57,574 nt of DNA from Candidatus Nitrosopelagicus sp. (GTDB taxonomy: Archaea > Thermoproteota > Nitrososphaeria > Nitrososphaerales > Nitrosopumilaceae): contig JAOMCQ010000005.1 in assembly GCA_028345095.1 (NCBI GenBank), forward strand, positions 1-57,574, written 5' to 3'. Below, in pieces: positions 19,784 through 30,300 of this stretch (the stretch's first letter is position 1; every line of letters starts with the position of its first letter). The notes under the pieces are model-generated. The model did no database searches and had not been told where the DNA came from. It was given only the letters and a program-made list of their open reading frames with translations. The translations under genes and the position numbers were made by a program.

Positions 19784-20467
19784 TTAAGATGAAACAGGAA
19801 TAGGAAGTTCTAATGAATAATGTTGATTAATTATAGGAATGATTTTCGTGAGATCCTTTTCTTCTAGAGTAGTGGTAGCTAAATCTTTGACTAAATCTTG
19901 TGCACGGTATGCTATACCTAGATTACAGATATCAAATAGCTTAATGTCATTAGCACCATCTACAATAACTACAATTTCATCTTTAGGAATTTTCCATTCT
20001 TCAATCTTTACTCTAGCAGATTTTGCTTTATCGGAATCAACATTAATTGTTACACCATCTAATTTTCCATCTTTGAATAACAATTCATTTGTATAAACAT
20101 GATCAAGATTTAGTTCTTCTTTTAATCTATCAGTCATGATAGTAAATCCACCAGATACAGCCATGATTTTCCATCCAGCATTTTTTAGAGTTTGACAAGC
20201 TTGTCGTGCACCAGTCATTATAGGTAAAGAATCAGCAACTTCTTTGCATGTTTCAAAATCAAGACCTTTCAAAAGTTCAACTCTTTTTATTAATCCGTCT
20301 TCCCAATTTATTGAACCTTGGATTCCTTTCTTTGTGATATCCCAAATCTCATCTTCTTTGTTGACTTTTTCAGCCAGTATAGGCAAATATTCTGCGTCAT
20401 ACAATACCCCTTCTACATCAAAAATTGCTAACAATTGTTTTCTATTTTCAAACAAAAAATTCATCAT
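19784..20467 (-). CDS. SerB-like HAD phosphatase
   Basis: About 227 residues from ATG 20467 (an upstream TTG is also open). HAD motif I is FDVEGVL (normally DxDxT/V), with Glu replacing the second Asp. Motif II lies in MAVSGGFTIM, and motif III/IV in VIVDGANDIKLF (usually GDGAND). Overall order and length match phosphoserine phosphatase, which makes serine from phosphoserine. The motif I change leaves the substrate open; phosphotransfer activity as in the ThrH subgroup is possible. Upstream of cofE by about 40 nt. Confidence 0.78.
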   Translation of the reverse strand: MMNFLFENRKQLLAIFDVEGVLYDAEYLPILAEKVNKEDEIWDITKKGIQGSINWEDGLIKRVELLKGLDFETCKEVADSLPIMTGARQACQTLKNAGWKIMAVSGGFTIMTDRLKEELNLDHVYTNELLFKDGKLDGVTINVDSDKAKSARVKIEEWKIPKDEIVVIVDGANDIKLFDICNLGIAYRAQDLVKDLATTTLEEKDLTKIIPIINQHYSLELPIPVSS

Positions 20468-20537
20468 ATAAAAGTTGAAACAAATTAGCCCGATCAAGAA
20501 TAGCTAATAATAAATCAGCCTTTATAGAAAACCTATC

Positions 20538-20831
20538 ATGGTTGACGAATTAGAGCATAAACATGAAGTTCCAGTCAAAACAAGAGAAGGGCGACAAAAA
20601 CTTCCTGATAGTGTGAAAGAAATTTTGAAAGATGGTGGAATGATGGATGAAAAAGGAAAATTGAAATTAAAAGGAGTCAGTCCAAAGATGCTAAAAAGAA
20701 TGAAGCAAGAATATGTTGAATGCCCAGTTTTAAAAGATGAAATTCATTTTATTCAATGCTTTGTTTGTCCAAACTTTCAAAGTAGAGTTATGGGAAGTGT
20801 TCTATGTAAAGGGGAACCACTCAAAGATTAG
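20538..20831 (+). CDS. Cys-containing hypothetical protein
   Basis: A 97-residue protein with a charged, helical first half (LPDSVKEILKDGGMMDEKGK). The C-terminal half has cysteines as C-x(13)-C-x-x-C-x(12)-C (ECPVLKDEIHFIQCFVCPNF then LCKGE), which could bind a zinc ion or an iron-sulfur cluster. I do not recognise a named family. It is divergent from the SerB-like gene and overlaps the end of the convergent gene by 11 nt. Confidence 0.75.
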   Translation: MVDELEHKHEVPVKTREGRQKLPDSVKEILKDGGMMDEKGKLKLKGVSPKMLKRMKQEYVECPVLKDEIHFIQCFVCPNFQSRVMGSVLCKGEPLKD

Positions 20832-21192
20832 CAGTGATTCTCTTAATTTGATTGACAATCTTCATCTTTCGTTGTATTGTTAATTCAGGCTCCATTGTAA
20901 AGAAAATAGTTTTCCTAGCAGTGTAAATAACAAATTGAGTTACTTTTTCACGTTCAACATGAACATATCTTACTTTACCTAGAGGACGATCAAATTCTTT
21001 TCTCATTTTACGTCTCTGTGATACTTGTTTACAAAAATTCTCTTCTTGACGTTGAGATTCAAGTGAATTTTTACCGGTTTTCATAATACCCTCAACGATA
21101 TTACCTTTTAGATCAATTATTGAAGCAAATCTCATTTGAGGATCTAATGAAATGATTTTTTCAATTATACCAAGTAAATCTTGTTTTGCCAT
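20821..21192 (-). CDS. small Roadblock/LC7-like protein (DUF6659-type)
   Basis: About 123 residues from ATG 21192; an ATG three codons upstream is also open, but the TATA-like TTATATTG at about 21215-21222 fits a leaderless start at 21192. It shows the pattern MRFASIIDLKGNIVEG, a basic middle, VRYVHVEREKVTQFVIY and TMEPELTI, and is related to the protein at 7123-7524. The fold is probably profilin-like. Role unknown. The 3' end overlaps the convergent gene by 11 nt. Confidence 0.75.
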   Translation of the reverse strand: MAKQDLLGIIEKIISLDPQMRFASIIDLKGNIVEGIMKTGKNSLESQRQEENFCKQVSQRRKMRKEFDRPLGKVRYVHVEREKVTQFVIYTARKTIFFTMEPELTIQRKMKIVNQIKRITANL

Positions 21193-21286
21193 GTTTTTCA
21201 TGATTTAAGATTTTCAATATAATTCTAGGTTTCAAAAATATGAGTAGAAACAAGACTAAATAATTACAAAATTCTTGTCATTTCAA

Positions 21287-22729
21287 ATGGGAAAAGAAAT
21301 TGGAATAACCGTAAAAAAAACAGAAGATTTTAGTGAATGGTATACACAAACTGTCATAAAATCAGAGTTAGTAGATTATGCTCCAGTTAAAGGATTGATT
21401 GTTTTAAGACCAGACGGATATTCTATATGGGAATCAATAAAATCATCACTTGATACAAAATTTGCAGCCACAGGACATCGAAATGGATTCTTGCCAACAT
21501 TAATTCCAGAATCATTATTATCTAAAGAAAAAGATCATTTTGCAGGATTTAATCCAGAAGTTTTTTGGGTAACAAAATCAGGAGATGGAGATCTTGGAGA
21601 TAGATTAGCATTAAGACCAACTTCAGAAACTTTAGCTTATACATTATTTTCAAAATGGATTAGAAGTTGGAGAGATTTACCTTTAAAAATTAATTTTTGG
21701 AATACAGCACTTAGAGCAGAAATTAAAGCAACAAAACCATTTCTGAGAACATCTGAATTTCTATGGCAAGAAGGACATACTGTTCATATGGATAAAGAGG
21801 AAGCAGAAAAAGAAGTCACTGACATTTTGGCATTATATAAAAAAACAGTAGAAGAAGAATTAGCAATTCCAGTCATTACTGGAAAAAAATCTGAAAAAGA
21901 AAAATTTGTTGGAGCAGTTTATACGTTAACTATGGAGTCTCTAATGCCAGATGGAAAAGCATTACAAATGGGAACATCCCATTTTCTTGGTCAGAATTTC
22001 TCAAAACCATTTGATGTAAAATTTGCAGATAAAGAAAATATTGAAAGCTATGCATGGCAGACATCATGGGGGGTTTCATGGAGATTAATTGGAGGAATGA
22101 TAATGATACATGGGGACGATAAAGGATTAGTTTTACCACCAAGAGTTGCACCCATTCAGGTAATCATTATTCCAATTTATTATTCAGATGAAGATAAAGA
22201 AAAAATTCAAAAAGTATCGCAAGAAATAGAAGAGAAATTAAAAATAGAAAAAATTAGAGTACAGGTTGATAACAGAGAGCAGTTAACGCCAGGGTTCAAA
22301 TTTAACGATTGGGAAATGAAGGGAATTCCCCTAAGAATTGAAATTGGTCCAAAAGATTTGGAGCAAAATAAAGTCACATTTGCTAGAAGGCACAATCGAC
22401 AAAAAGATGATCAAGAAATAGAAGGGCTAGTAAATAGAGTGCTAACTGAATTAGACAAAATTCATGATGATATGTTTGCAGATGCAGGAAAAATTCTTGA
22501 AGAAAAGACTGTAGAAGTAAGCAATTATGATGATTTTAAAACGGAGTTAGAGAAAGGACGATTAATCAAAGCACCAATCTGTAACAACCCTGAATGCGAA
22601 GAGAAGATAAAAGAAGAAACAAGTGCAGATGTCAGAGTGATAACAGATGATGCTGAAGATACAAATTCAAAATGTATAAAATGCTCAGATCAAAGTGTGA
22701 TAAAACCACTGTTTGCAAGAGGATACTAA
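21287..22729 (+). CDS. proS: prolyl-tRNA synthetase
   Basis: About 480 residues; class II synthetase that charges tRNA-Pro. Recognised from DFSEWYTQTVIKSELVDYAP, motif 2 (FWNTALRAEIKATKPFLRTSEFLWQEGHT), the TSHFLGQNFSKPFDVKF segment and the SWRLIGGMIMIHGDDKGLVLPP motif 3, followed by the anticodon-binding domain and a Cys-rich end (CNNPEC, CIKCSD) that likely binds zinc, as in archaeal ProS. ATG 21287 is chosen over a TTG at 21275 because it lies about 27 nt after a TATA-like stretch. Confidence 0.96.
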   Translation: MGKEIGITVKKTEDFSEWYTQTVIKSELVDYAPVKGLIVLRPDGYSIWESIKSSLDTKFAATGHRNGFLPTLIPESLLSKEKDHFAGFNPEVFWVTKSGDGDLGDRLALRPTSETLAYTLFSKWIRSWRDLPLKINFWNTALRAEIKATKPFLRTSEFLWQEGHTVHMDKEEAEKEVTDILALYKKTVEEELAIPVITGKKSEKEKFVGAVYTLTMESLMPDGKALQMGTSHFLGQNFSKPFDVKFADKENIESYAWQTSWGVSWRLIGGMIMIHGDDKGLVLPPRVAPIQVIIIPIYYSDEDKEKIQKVSQEIEEKLKIEKIRVQVDNREQLTPGFKFNDWEMKGIPLRIEIGPKDLEQNKVTFARRHNRQKDDQEIEGLVNRVLTELDKIHDDMFADAGKILEEKTVEVSNYDDFKTELEKGRLIKAPICNNPECEEKIKEETSADVRVITDDAEDTNSKCIKCSDQSVIKPLFARGY

Positions 22730-22768
22730 AGTATCTAGGTTATAACTAGTCAGAATCCATATACTGTA

Positions 22769-24055
22769 GTGCATAATAGAGTTAAAGGCATATTTTTAAC
22801 AGGAATTTTAACAAGTTCAATCCTACTTTTATTATTAATTCCATTTGAAGAAAATGAAGCGGATGCGACAAGGGACGATAAACCACCTGGAATTTCAATA
22901 TTTTTTTGTGGTCACAATAAAAATAAAAAAACACTAGCAGATTGTGATGATACAATTAACGGGTATTCTTGGGGTTCAAAGATCAATATTTTGATTTTTG
23001 CACCAGCTTGGAATGAGGATAGTTACAAGATAGATGTCATAGGGGATGACTCAGATTTTCCAATTGGTGCATATTCAAGAACTAGCAAACATTATGGACC
23101 ATGCAAATTGGTTGAGACAGAACCAGATTCAGGATTATTTTATGGTCGGTTAAAATTAAATGGATTTCCACATGATGCACATGGTACAGGAGTCAAATAT
23201 CTATGGGGGAGTAAAACTTGCGAATCTGGAAAAGGTGCAGATAATGAATCAATAAAGATTGGGGCAGGTGGAGGAAGTGATGGCGGAGCATTTACAGTAT
23301 TTTGGAAATATGATACAGATAAAACAATTACAAAAACTGGATATTATTCATGGAGAGAAGGAACAATAGAATTTGATAAAAATTATTACGAATTAGATGG
23401 TACTGCAACTGTCACTCTACATGATATTGATTTAGAAGTTTATCCGTATGACATGAATACAATTCGTTTGAGAGTTTGGTCAGACACAGATACAGAAGGA
23501 ATTACATTAACATCATCTTACATGTACAGTGTATGGAGAGGTATTCAAGCAAGTTTTGAATTTACAACTGACGATAAATCACAAAATGATAGCAAATTAC
23601 GAATTTCACCTGGAGATAGAATTTATGCACAATATACAGATAGAACTTTGCCAAGGCCATATTCAAATGATGATCATAAAGAGATATTTGCAAGTGCATT
23701 TATGAGAGCAGATTTAGGAAGGCCCATAGATTTTGATAGAGTAGATATTACAAAATCTATTCGTATAAATGATGAACATAAAAAAACAGAATCAATTTCT
23801 ACGATCATAGAAGCAAAAAATCATTACAAAACAAATCTAGAAGCATATGTGATACATCAGATTAGGGATGAAACTGGAAAAGTTGTTCACATAGATTGGT
23901 CCAGAGTTTTTGCACCAGGTGAAGGTACCTTTATCATAAATCATAATTGTGACGTGATAAAATCTGGAAAATATACTATAGACATTTTTATTTTAAATAA
24001 TTTAGATAATCCAGTACCATATGCATCTAAATTCAGTGAAACTATAATCATTTAA
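22769..24055 (+). CDS. large secreted hypothetical protein
   Basis: A 428-residue protein with a GTG start, an N-terminal hydrophobic export segment (residues 7-25) and then a beta-rich extracellular part with several cysteines and many Tyr/Asp/Gly residues. The middle has repeats of the style LEVYPYDMNTIRLRVWSDTD that recall Ig-like or carbohydrate-binding domains, but no family is certain. It is probably exposed on the cell surface. The next gene, a membrane protein, follows after 24 nt, so the two may work together. Confidence 0.7.
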   Translation: MHNRVKGIFLTGILTSSILLLLLIPFEENEADATRDDKPPGISIFFCGHNKNKKTLADCDDTINGYSWGSKINILIFAPAWNEDSYKIDVIGDDSDFPIGAYSRTSKHYGPCKLVETEPDSGLFYGRLKLNGFPHDAHGTGVKYLWGSKTCESGKGADNESIKIGAGGGSDGGAFTVFWKYDTDKTITKTGYYSWREGTIEFDKNYYELDGTATVTLHDIDLEVYPYDMNTIRLRVWSDTDTEGITLTSSYMYSVWRGIQASFEFTTDDKSQNDSKLRISPGDRIYAQYTDRTLPRPYSNDDHKEIFASAFMRADLGRPIDFDRVDITKSIRINDEHKKTESISTIIEAKNHYKTNLEAYVIHQIRDETGKVVHIDWSRVFAPGEGTFIINHNCDVIKSGKYTIDIFILNNLDNPVPYASKFSETIII

Positions 24056-24079
24056 TTATGAAAGTGAGGATTTGGTAGT

Positions 24080-24565
24080 ATGATGCTGAAATTAACTGTA
24101 AAGGACATTCTAAAACAAAAAACATTCGCTATGATTGCAGTAATATCAGGATTAATTTTGGGAACAGTGTATTATTTTCTTACACTAGAAATGACATTAG
24201 TACACATGTCATCAGAAATAGAATTATTACCACTCTATATGACAGCATCAATTAGTTTAACAGGAATTGTAGCAGTGCTAGGAGGAATTAACATAGCATT
24301 GGTAGCTTACAATATAAAAACACAAAAAAATAAGAATATGAAAAATGGTACAAGTGCAGTATTAGGAGGAGCCCTAACAGCATTTACACCTGGATGCCCA
24401 GCATGTACAACTTCACTTTCAGCAGTTTTAGGAATTGTCGGAGGATTAGCAATATTCCCACTACAAGGATTGGAATTAAAACTGATTTCAATCGTGGCGC
24501 TAACATTTTCAATTTGGTGGGCTATGCGTAACATAAACAACACAACATGTTGTGTAATGAAATAA
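24080..24565 (+). CDS. polytopic membrane protein with CPAC motif
   Basis: A 161-residue protein with four predicted membrane segments (about 15-32, 48-72, 92-125, 130-148). A FTPGCPACTTSL motif containing a CxxC lies at the start of the third segment, and a CC pair near the end. CxxC at a membrane helix start suggests metal or thiol chemistry, but I cannot assign a family. It follows the secreted protein gene by 24 nt. Confidence 0.7.
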   Translation: MMLKLTVKDILKQKTFAMIAVISGLILGTVYYFLTLEMTLVHMSSEIELLPLYMTASISLTGIVAVLGGINIALVAYNIKTQKNKNMKNGTSAVLGGALTAFTPGCPACTTSLSAVLGIVGGLAIFPLQGLELKLISIVALTFSIWWAMRNINNTTCCVMK

Positions 24566-24605
24566 TAATCAAGGATTTATTACTCGCTTTGTAAATTTAG
24601 CAACA

Positions 24606-25475
24606 TTGACAGGACATAAAATTGATGGATTAGAAGTTGCAAAAAGTATCAAAGTAAAAGTTACAGATATTGTAAAGGATTTGAAAGCAAAAGGAATTAC
24701 ACCATGTCTTGCAACAATACTTGTAGGTGAAAATCCAGCTTCTGCAACTTATGTTAGAAATAAACACAAAGCATGTGAAGAAGTTGGAATAGTAACAAAG
24801 GATCATACACCATCAGAAGATATCACACAAGAAGAATTGAATCAATTAATTGAGAAATTAAATGAGGATGAAACGGTTCATGGTATTTTAGTACAATTAC
24901 CACTTCCATCACATCTCAGTGAGTTTAATACAACAACACAAATTTTACCTGAAAAAGATGTTGATGGTTTAACACCACCAAATGTTGGACTCTTATCAAT
25001 TGGGAAAGCAATGTTAGTTGCATGTACACCTTCAGGCATAATTGAGATGTGTAAATATTACAATATTAAACTTGAAGGAAAAAATGTGGCAGTAATTAAT
25101 AGAAGTAATTTGGTAGGAAAACCACTGTATCATCTGTTATTGCAAAATAATGCAACTGTAACTACATGTCATTCAAAAACTAAAGATCTAAAGAAAATTT
25201 GTTTAAATTCAGATATAATAATAACAGGAGTAGGTAATAGAGAAATTTTCAAGCTTACACCTGATATGATAAAAGATGGTGCAGTGGTGATCGATGTTGC
25301 AACTACAAGACATGAAGGAAAATTATCAGGTGATGCAGATTATTCAGAAATTATTGAAAAAACTTCATTCGCATCACCAGTTCCAGGTGGTGTAGGACCA
25401 ATGACGGTTGCTATGCTTTTGAAAAATACTGTTACTGCAGCTGCAATATCAAAGGGAATTGACATTAAATCCTGA
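24606..25475 (+). CDS. folD: bifunctional methylene-tetrahydrofolate dehydrogenase/cyclohydrolase
   Basis: A 289-residue enzyme that interconverts methylene-, methenyl- and formyl-tetrahydrofolate. Recognised from ILVGENPASATYVRNKHKAC (about 39-58), VHGILVQLPLPSHL, KDVDGLTPPNVGLL, the Rossmann motif NRSNLVGKPL and PGGVGPMTVAMLLKNT at the end. A TTG start codon is used, since no ATG lies at the conserved N-terminus. The next gene overlaps by 17 nt and acts on the same cofactor pool. Confidence 0.95.
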   Translation: MTGHKIDGLEVAKSIKVKVTDIVKDLKAKGITPCLATILVGENPASATYVRNKHKACEEVGIVTKDHTPSEDITQEELNQLIEKLNEDETVHGILVQLPLPSHLSEFNTTTQILPEKDVDGLTPPNVGLLSIGKAMLVACTPSGIIEMCKYYNIKLEGKNVAVINRSNLVGKPLYHLLLQNNATVTTCHSKTKDLKKICLNSDIIITGVGNREIFKLTPDMIKDGAVVIDVATTRHEGKLSGDADYSEIIEKTSFASPVPGGVGPMTVAMLLKNTVTAAAISKGIDIKS

Positions 25476-26019
25476 AAAAGATGCTTTACGTAAGCATCTT
25501 TTAGAAAAAAGAGATTCGACATCATTTGATTTGATTGGAATTCATAGTGAGAAGATTTTATCAAAATTAATGAAAACAAAAATAATCACAGAGGCAGAAT
25601 CTATTGCCTGTTATTATTCAATAGGAAGTGAGGTACAAACTGTTGAATTAATCACTCGCCTATTAAATGAAAAAAAGAGTGTGTCATTACCTAGAATATC
25701 AAGTAACACCATATCATTTAGAATAATTGATGATTTATCAAAATTAGATAAAGGTGAATTTGATATACCAGAACCAAAAGATAATGCACCAATTCAGAAA
25801 AAACATGATGTGATTTTAGTTCCGTGTGTAGGATTAGATAGTGAAGGAAACAGAATTGGATATGGACAAGGATTTTATGATAAATATCTTGAGAATAATA
25901 ACGCAATTAAGATTGCACTTTCATATTCAAAACAAATTGTCAAATCAATTCCGGTTACAGATGAAGATATCAAAATGGATTGGATAATTACAGAAAAAGA
26001 TGTTATAAAAACATCATAG
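25459..26019 (+). CDS. 5-formyltetrahydrofolate cyclo-ligase
   Basis: A 186-residue protein of the MTHFS family, which converts 5-formyl-THF to 5,10-methenyl-THF using ATP. Recognised from KDALRKHLLEKRDS near the N-terminus, IACYYSIGSEVQT, and the family signature LVPCVGLDSEGNRIGYGQGF (about 120-139). A TTG start overlaps the end of folD by 17 nt, pointing to translational coupling in a one-carbon operon. The end overlaps convergent purD by 6 nt. Confidence 0.88.
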   Translation: MTLNPEKDALRKHLLEKRDSTSFDLIGIHSEKILSKLMKTKIITEAESIACYYSIGSEVQTVELITRLLNEKKSVSLPRISSNTISFRIIDDLSKLDKGEFDIPEPKDNAPIQKKHDVILVPCVGLDSEGNRIGYGQGFYDKYLENNNAIKIALSYSKQIVKSIPVTDEDIKMDWIITEKDVIKTS

Positions 26020-27276
26020 ACTAGAAAGGCCTTTTTTTCCTATATCATTTCTTTGATACTTGTTACTCCATTGTATTTTTTTACATGTATTATATGCATT
26101 ATCAATTGCAAGTTGTAAGGTAGAACCTAATGCAGTAACTCCCAAGACACGGCCACCATTAGAAATTATTTTATCATCTTGTTTTTTTGTTCCAGCATGA
26201 AATACAAATGAATTTGATGGAATATCATTAAATCCAGAAATCACATCGCCTGTATGATATGATGCAGGATATCCATCAGACGCCAATACAACACATACAG
26301 AATAATCATTTTTCCAAGATATTTCAGGCAACTCGTTTAATTTTCCTTCATATGAAGCACGTAGATAATCATACAAATCAGAATCAAGACGCATTAGAAT
26401 TGGCTGACACTCAGGATCACCCATTCGAACATTGTATTCAAGAACGTATGGAATACCATCTTTTATCATTATTCCAGCATAAAGAAATCCTTTGAAATCA
26501 ATTCCTTCTTGATGCATTGCATTGATTGTTTTATCAATTATTTTTTCCTGGATTTCAGATGCAAGTTTTTCATCAATTACAGGAGTAGGAGAATAAGCAC
26601 CCATACCTCCAGTGTTTGGACCTTCATCATTATCAAAAATTCTTTTATGATCTTGGCTTGTAGCCATAGGAATTCCTATCTTACCATCACAAAGTGCAAT
26701 GTAAGACGCTTCAATTCCATCAATTCTTTCTTCAATAATTATTTTTGATCCTGCATCACCGAATGATTTTTTTGTCAAGATTGTATCTATTGCATCATTT
26801 GCTTCGTCTTTATTTTGACAAACAATTACACCTTTTCCTGCAGCAAGACCATCTGCTTTTATTACAACAGGTTTTTCATATGATTTAACAAAATCTTTTG
26901 CGCTTTTTGCATCATCAAATATTTGAAAATCAGCGGTAGGTATAGAATTTCTCTTCATGAATTCTTTTGCCCAAATTTTACTTGATTCTAACTGTGCAGC
27001 ATTTTGAGTTGGTCCAAATACCGGAAGACCTTTTTCAATGAATACATCTACAATGCCTGCAGCAAGTGGATCTTCAGGTCCAACAACAGTAAAACAATTT
27101 TTCTCTTGAGCAAATTTTGCTAAACCTTCAATATCATTAACAGATAGTTCAATATTTTGAGAAGTACCTCCATTTCCAGGTGCAGTGTATACTTGATCAA
27201 TTTTATCAGAAGAAGATAATTTCCATGATAATGCGTGTTCACGTCCTCCAGCACCCACAACTAAGACATTAATCAA
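26014..27276 (-). CDS. purD: phosphoribosylamine-glycine ligase
   Basis: A 420-residue ATP-grasp enzyme of purine synthesis. Motifs include VLVVGAGGREHALSWKL at the start, VVGPEDPLAAGIVD, FGPTQNAAQLESSK, KADGLAAGKGVIVC, DEGPNTGGMGAYSP and EYNVRMGDPECQPIL, all typical of PurD. It catalyses glycine addition to phosphoribosylamine. It is divergent from ileS with a 71-nt gap that must hold both promoters. Its stop overlaps the end of the convergent cyclo-ligase gene. Confidence 0.96.
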   Translation of the reverse strand: MINVLVVGAGGREHALSWKLSSSDKIDQVYTAPGNGGTSQNIELSVNDIEGLAKFAQEKNCFTVVGPEDPLAAGIVDVFIEKGLPVFGPTQNAAQLESSKIWAKEFMKRNSIPTADFQIFDDAKSAKDFVKSYEKPVVIKADGLAAGKGVIVCQNKDEANDAIDTILTKKSFGDAGSKIIIEERIDGIEASYIALCDGKIGIPMATSQDHKRIFDNDEGPNTGGMGAYSPTPVIDEKLASEIQEKIIDKTINAMHQEGIDFKGFLYAGIMIKDGIPYVLEYNVRMGDPECQPILMRLDSDLYDYLRASYEGKLNELPEISWKNDYSVCVVLASDGYPASYHTGDVISGFNDIPSNSFVFHAGTKKQDDKIISNGGRVLGVTALGSTLQLAIDNAYNTCKKIQWSNKYQRNDIGKKGLSSL

Positions 27277-27347
27277 TAATTATTCAACTGGTTTCCAGTA
27301 TATATTCCTCAAAGAGATTTTATAGGAAATACCTTTTCAAACGTTAG

Positions 27348-30300
27348 ATGGAACTTGTAGAAAATTTTGATATTAAACAAATTGAGAAAAATGTGAAAGA
27401 TGATTTAAAAGATAAAGATATTTCAAAATTAATTCAAGAAGATGAGAGTAAAAAAAATGAAATAATGTTCATCGAGGGACCTCCAACAATGAATGGAATT
27501 CCACATGCAGGACATCTGAGAGGCAGAGTATTCAAAGATCTATGGTATAGATACAATGTTTTAGCAGGTAACAGAGTCATTTTTAATGCAGGATGGGATA
27601 CGCAAGGATTACCAGTAGAATTACAAGCAGAAAAAGAGCTTGGAATTGAAAATGGTAAGAGTGATATTAGATCAACAGAAGATATTGAAAAATTAGTTGC
27701 AGAATGTAAAAACATTGTAAAAAAATATCATACGAAATGGGTAGAAGTTGATAAATTAATTGGGATGTCATTTAATCAAGACAAAGCATACTGGACATAC
27801 AAAGATGAGTTTATTGAAAAAGAATGGCAGTTAATGAAAAAAGCACATGAAAATGGAATAATGACAGAAGGATTCAGAGTGGTGGCATATTGTCCAAGCT
27901 GTCAAACATCATTAAGTCATTCTGAAGTTAATCAAGGTTATGATATGGTAAAGGATCCATCATTATACTATAAAGTGAAACTCGCACAAGAAGACAAATT
28001 TTTAATTGTTTGGACAACAATGCCATTTACACTTGTAACAGATGCAATGGTAGGAGTTAATCCAAAAGAGGAGTATGTGGAAGTTCGTGTAGAAAATGAA
28101 ACATGGGTTTTAGGGAAAACACGTTTAGAAGAATTCATGACGGAAGTAAAAATTGAAGATTATAAAATTGAGAGAACATTTTTGGGAACCGAGATGGAAG
28201 GTAAAAAATACATACATCCATTATTAGATGAAATACCAAAATTAGCAGAAATTGCAAAACAAGATAATTATCACATTACAGTAGCCGAAAACTTTGTGGA
28301 TGTTAATGCAGGTAGCGGATTAGTTCACTTATCTCCAGCAAATGGAGAAGAAGATAACAACATTGCAATGAAGCGAGGAGTGACAATTTTCTGTCCAATT
28401 GATGATGAAGTCAAATTTACAGATGATGCAGGAAAGTATGCAGGACTTTTTGTCAGAGATGCAGATGAAAAACTAGTTCAGGCGGTAAAAGATAGAAATG
28501 CACTAGTAAGAATTGGAAAAATTAAGCACAAATACCCATTATGCTGGCGTTGTAATCACGGATTAGTATGGCTTGCTCGTCGAGAATATTTCTATATGCT
28601 TGACAAGCTTGGAGACAAAGCTATCAAAGCAGCAGAAGAAGTAGAATACTTTTTTGATCAACCAAAAAACAGATTCTTAGAAATCATTAAGGAAAAACAC
28701 CCATGGTGTATATCACGTGAAAGATTTTGGGGATGCCCAATACCAATTTGGAAATGTGATGAGTGTGGAAATATGGAAAGATTGTTTTCAAGAAAAGAAA
28801 TTATTGAATCGGCAATAGAATTGCCAGACGGTGATAACTTTGAATTACATAGACCATGGATTGACAAAATCAAAGTAAAGTGTAAGAAATGTGATGCAAT
28901 CATGCAAAGAGAAGAGTTTGTTCTTGATACATGGCACAATAGCGGTTCTGCACCAATTGCATCTTTAGATGAGTCAACATATAAGGAAAAAATTCCGGCA
29001 CCATTTTTTACAGAAGGTATTGATCAAACCAGAGGATGGGCATACACACTTTTAATTGAAAATGTGATATACAACAATGCGTCAGTTTCACCCTACAAGT
29101 CATTTTTGTTTCAAGGACATGTTTTAGATGAAAATGGAAATAAAATGAGTAAGAGCAAAGGAAATGTATTAGAAGCAAAAGAACTTTTGGAAAAATATCC
29201 AGTAGATCTTGTGAGATTTTATTTTATGTGGAAAGCAAGTCCTATCGAACCATTAAACTTTAGCACCAAAGAATTAATGTCAAGACCATATCAAGTAATC
29301 AGTACATTATATCACCTACATACATTTTATAAACAAAATAGTGAATATGATAAATTCAATTTAGAAGAATCTACCATTGAATGGGCAAAGAAAAAAGAAT
29401 TACTAACACCACCAGATGTATGGTTACTATCAAAACTCCAAAGAATGATAGAACGAACTACTGAAACAAATGATTCATGTAGATTTCACGAATCTGCAAA
29501 AGCTATTGAAGACTTTTTGATAAACTCTCTTAGTCAGATCTACATTCCAATCATCAAGTCAGAATTATGGGATGAGGATGATTCAAAAAAGGATAGACGT
29601 TTTACAATTTATGCAATTCTTGCTAAAACTTTGAAAATAATTAACATATTGATTCATCCATTTGCACCATTTACTTCTCAATACTTGTACAGAACAATAT
29701 TTCCTCGAAAGGAAAATATTTTACTTGAATCATGGCCTAAAGTTGATTCATCATTAATTGATGAGAAAGTTGAAACATCATTTGATTTGTTAAAAGAGAC
29801 AGTTTCTGTAACATCTGCTGCAAGAATGAAAGGTAAGCTAAAGAGAAGATGGCCATTAAATCAAGCATTAATTTGTTTAAACAAAGGACAAAAGCAAGTC
29901 TTAGAATCACTTTCAGAACTTGTAAAATCACAAATGAATATACAAAATTATAAAATTTTTGAGATTGATAATTCTGAAGGAATAGAACAATATCTAGAAT
30001 TAAAAAAAAATGGATTACCAGTTGTGCCTAAAATAGAGTTAGAAAGAAGCGCAATAGGTCCAAAAGCAAAACAGGACATGGGAAAATTATTGAAAATATT
30101 TGCAGAAACAGATCCAGAATTAATCATTAACGAATTAAGTGATAATGGAAAATATACATTTCAAATTGGAGATAACGCAGTCATATTAGACAAACAAGAT
30201 TTCATAGTAGACTTTGAGGTTAATGAAAAATATCAATTTTCAAAAAGACAAAATCTAATTGTAATTATTTCATTAGAAAGAGATAATGAAATGATGGCAA

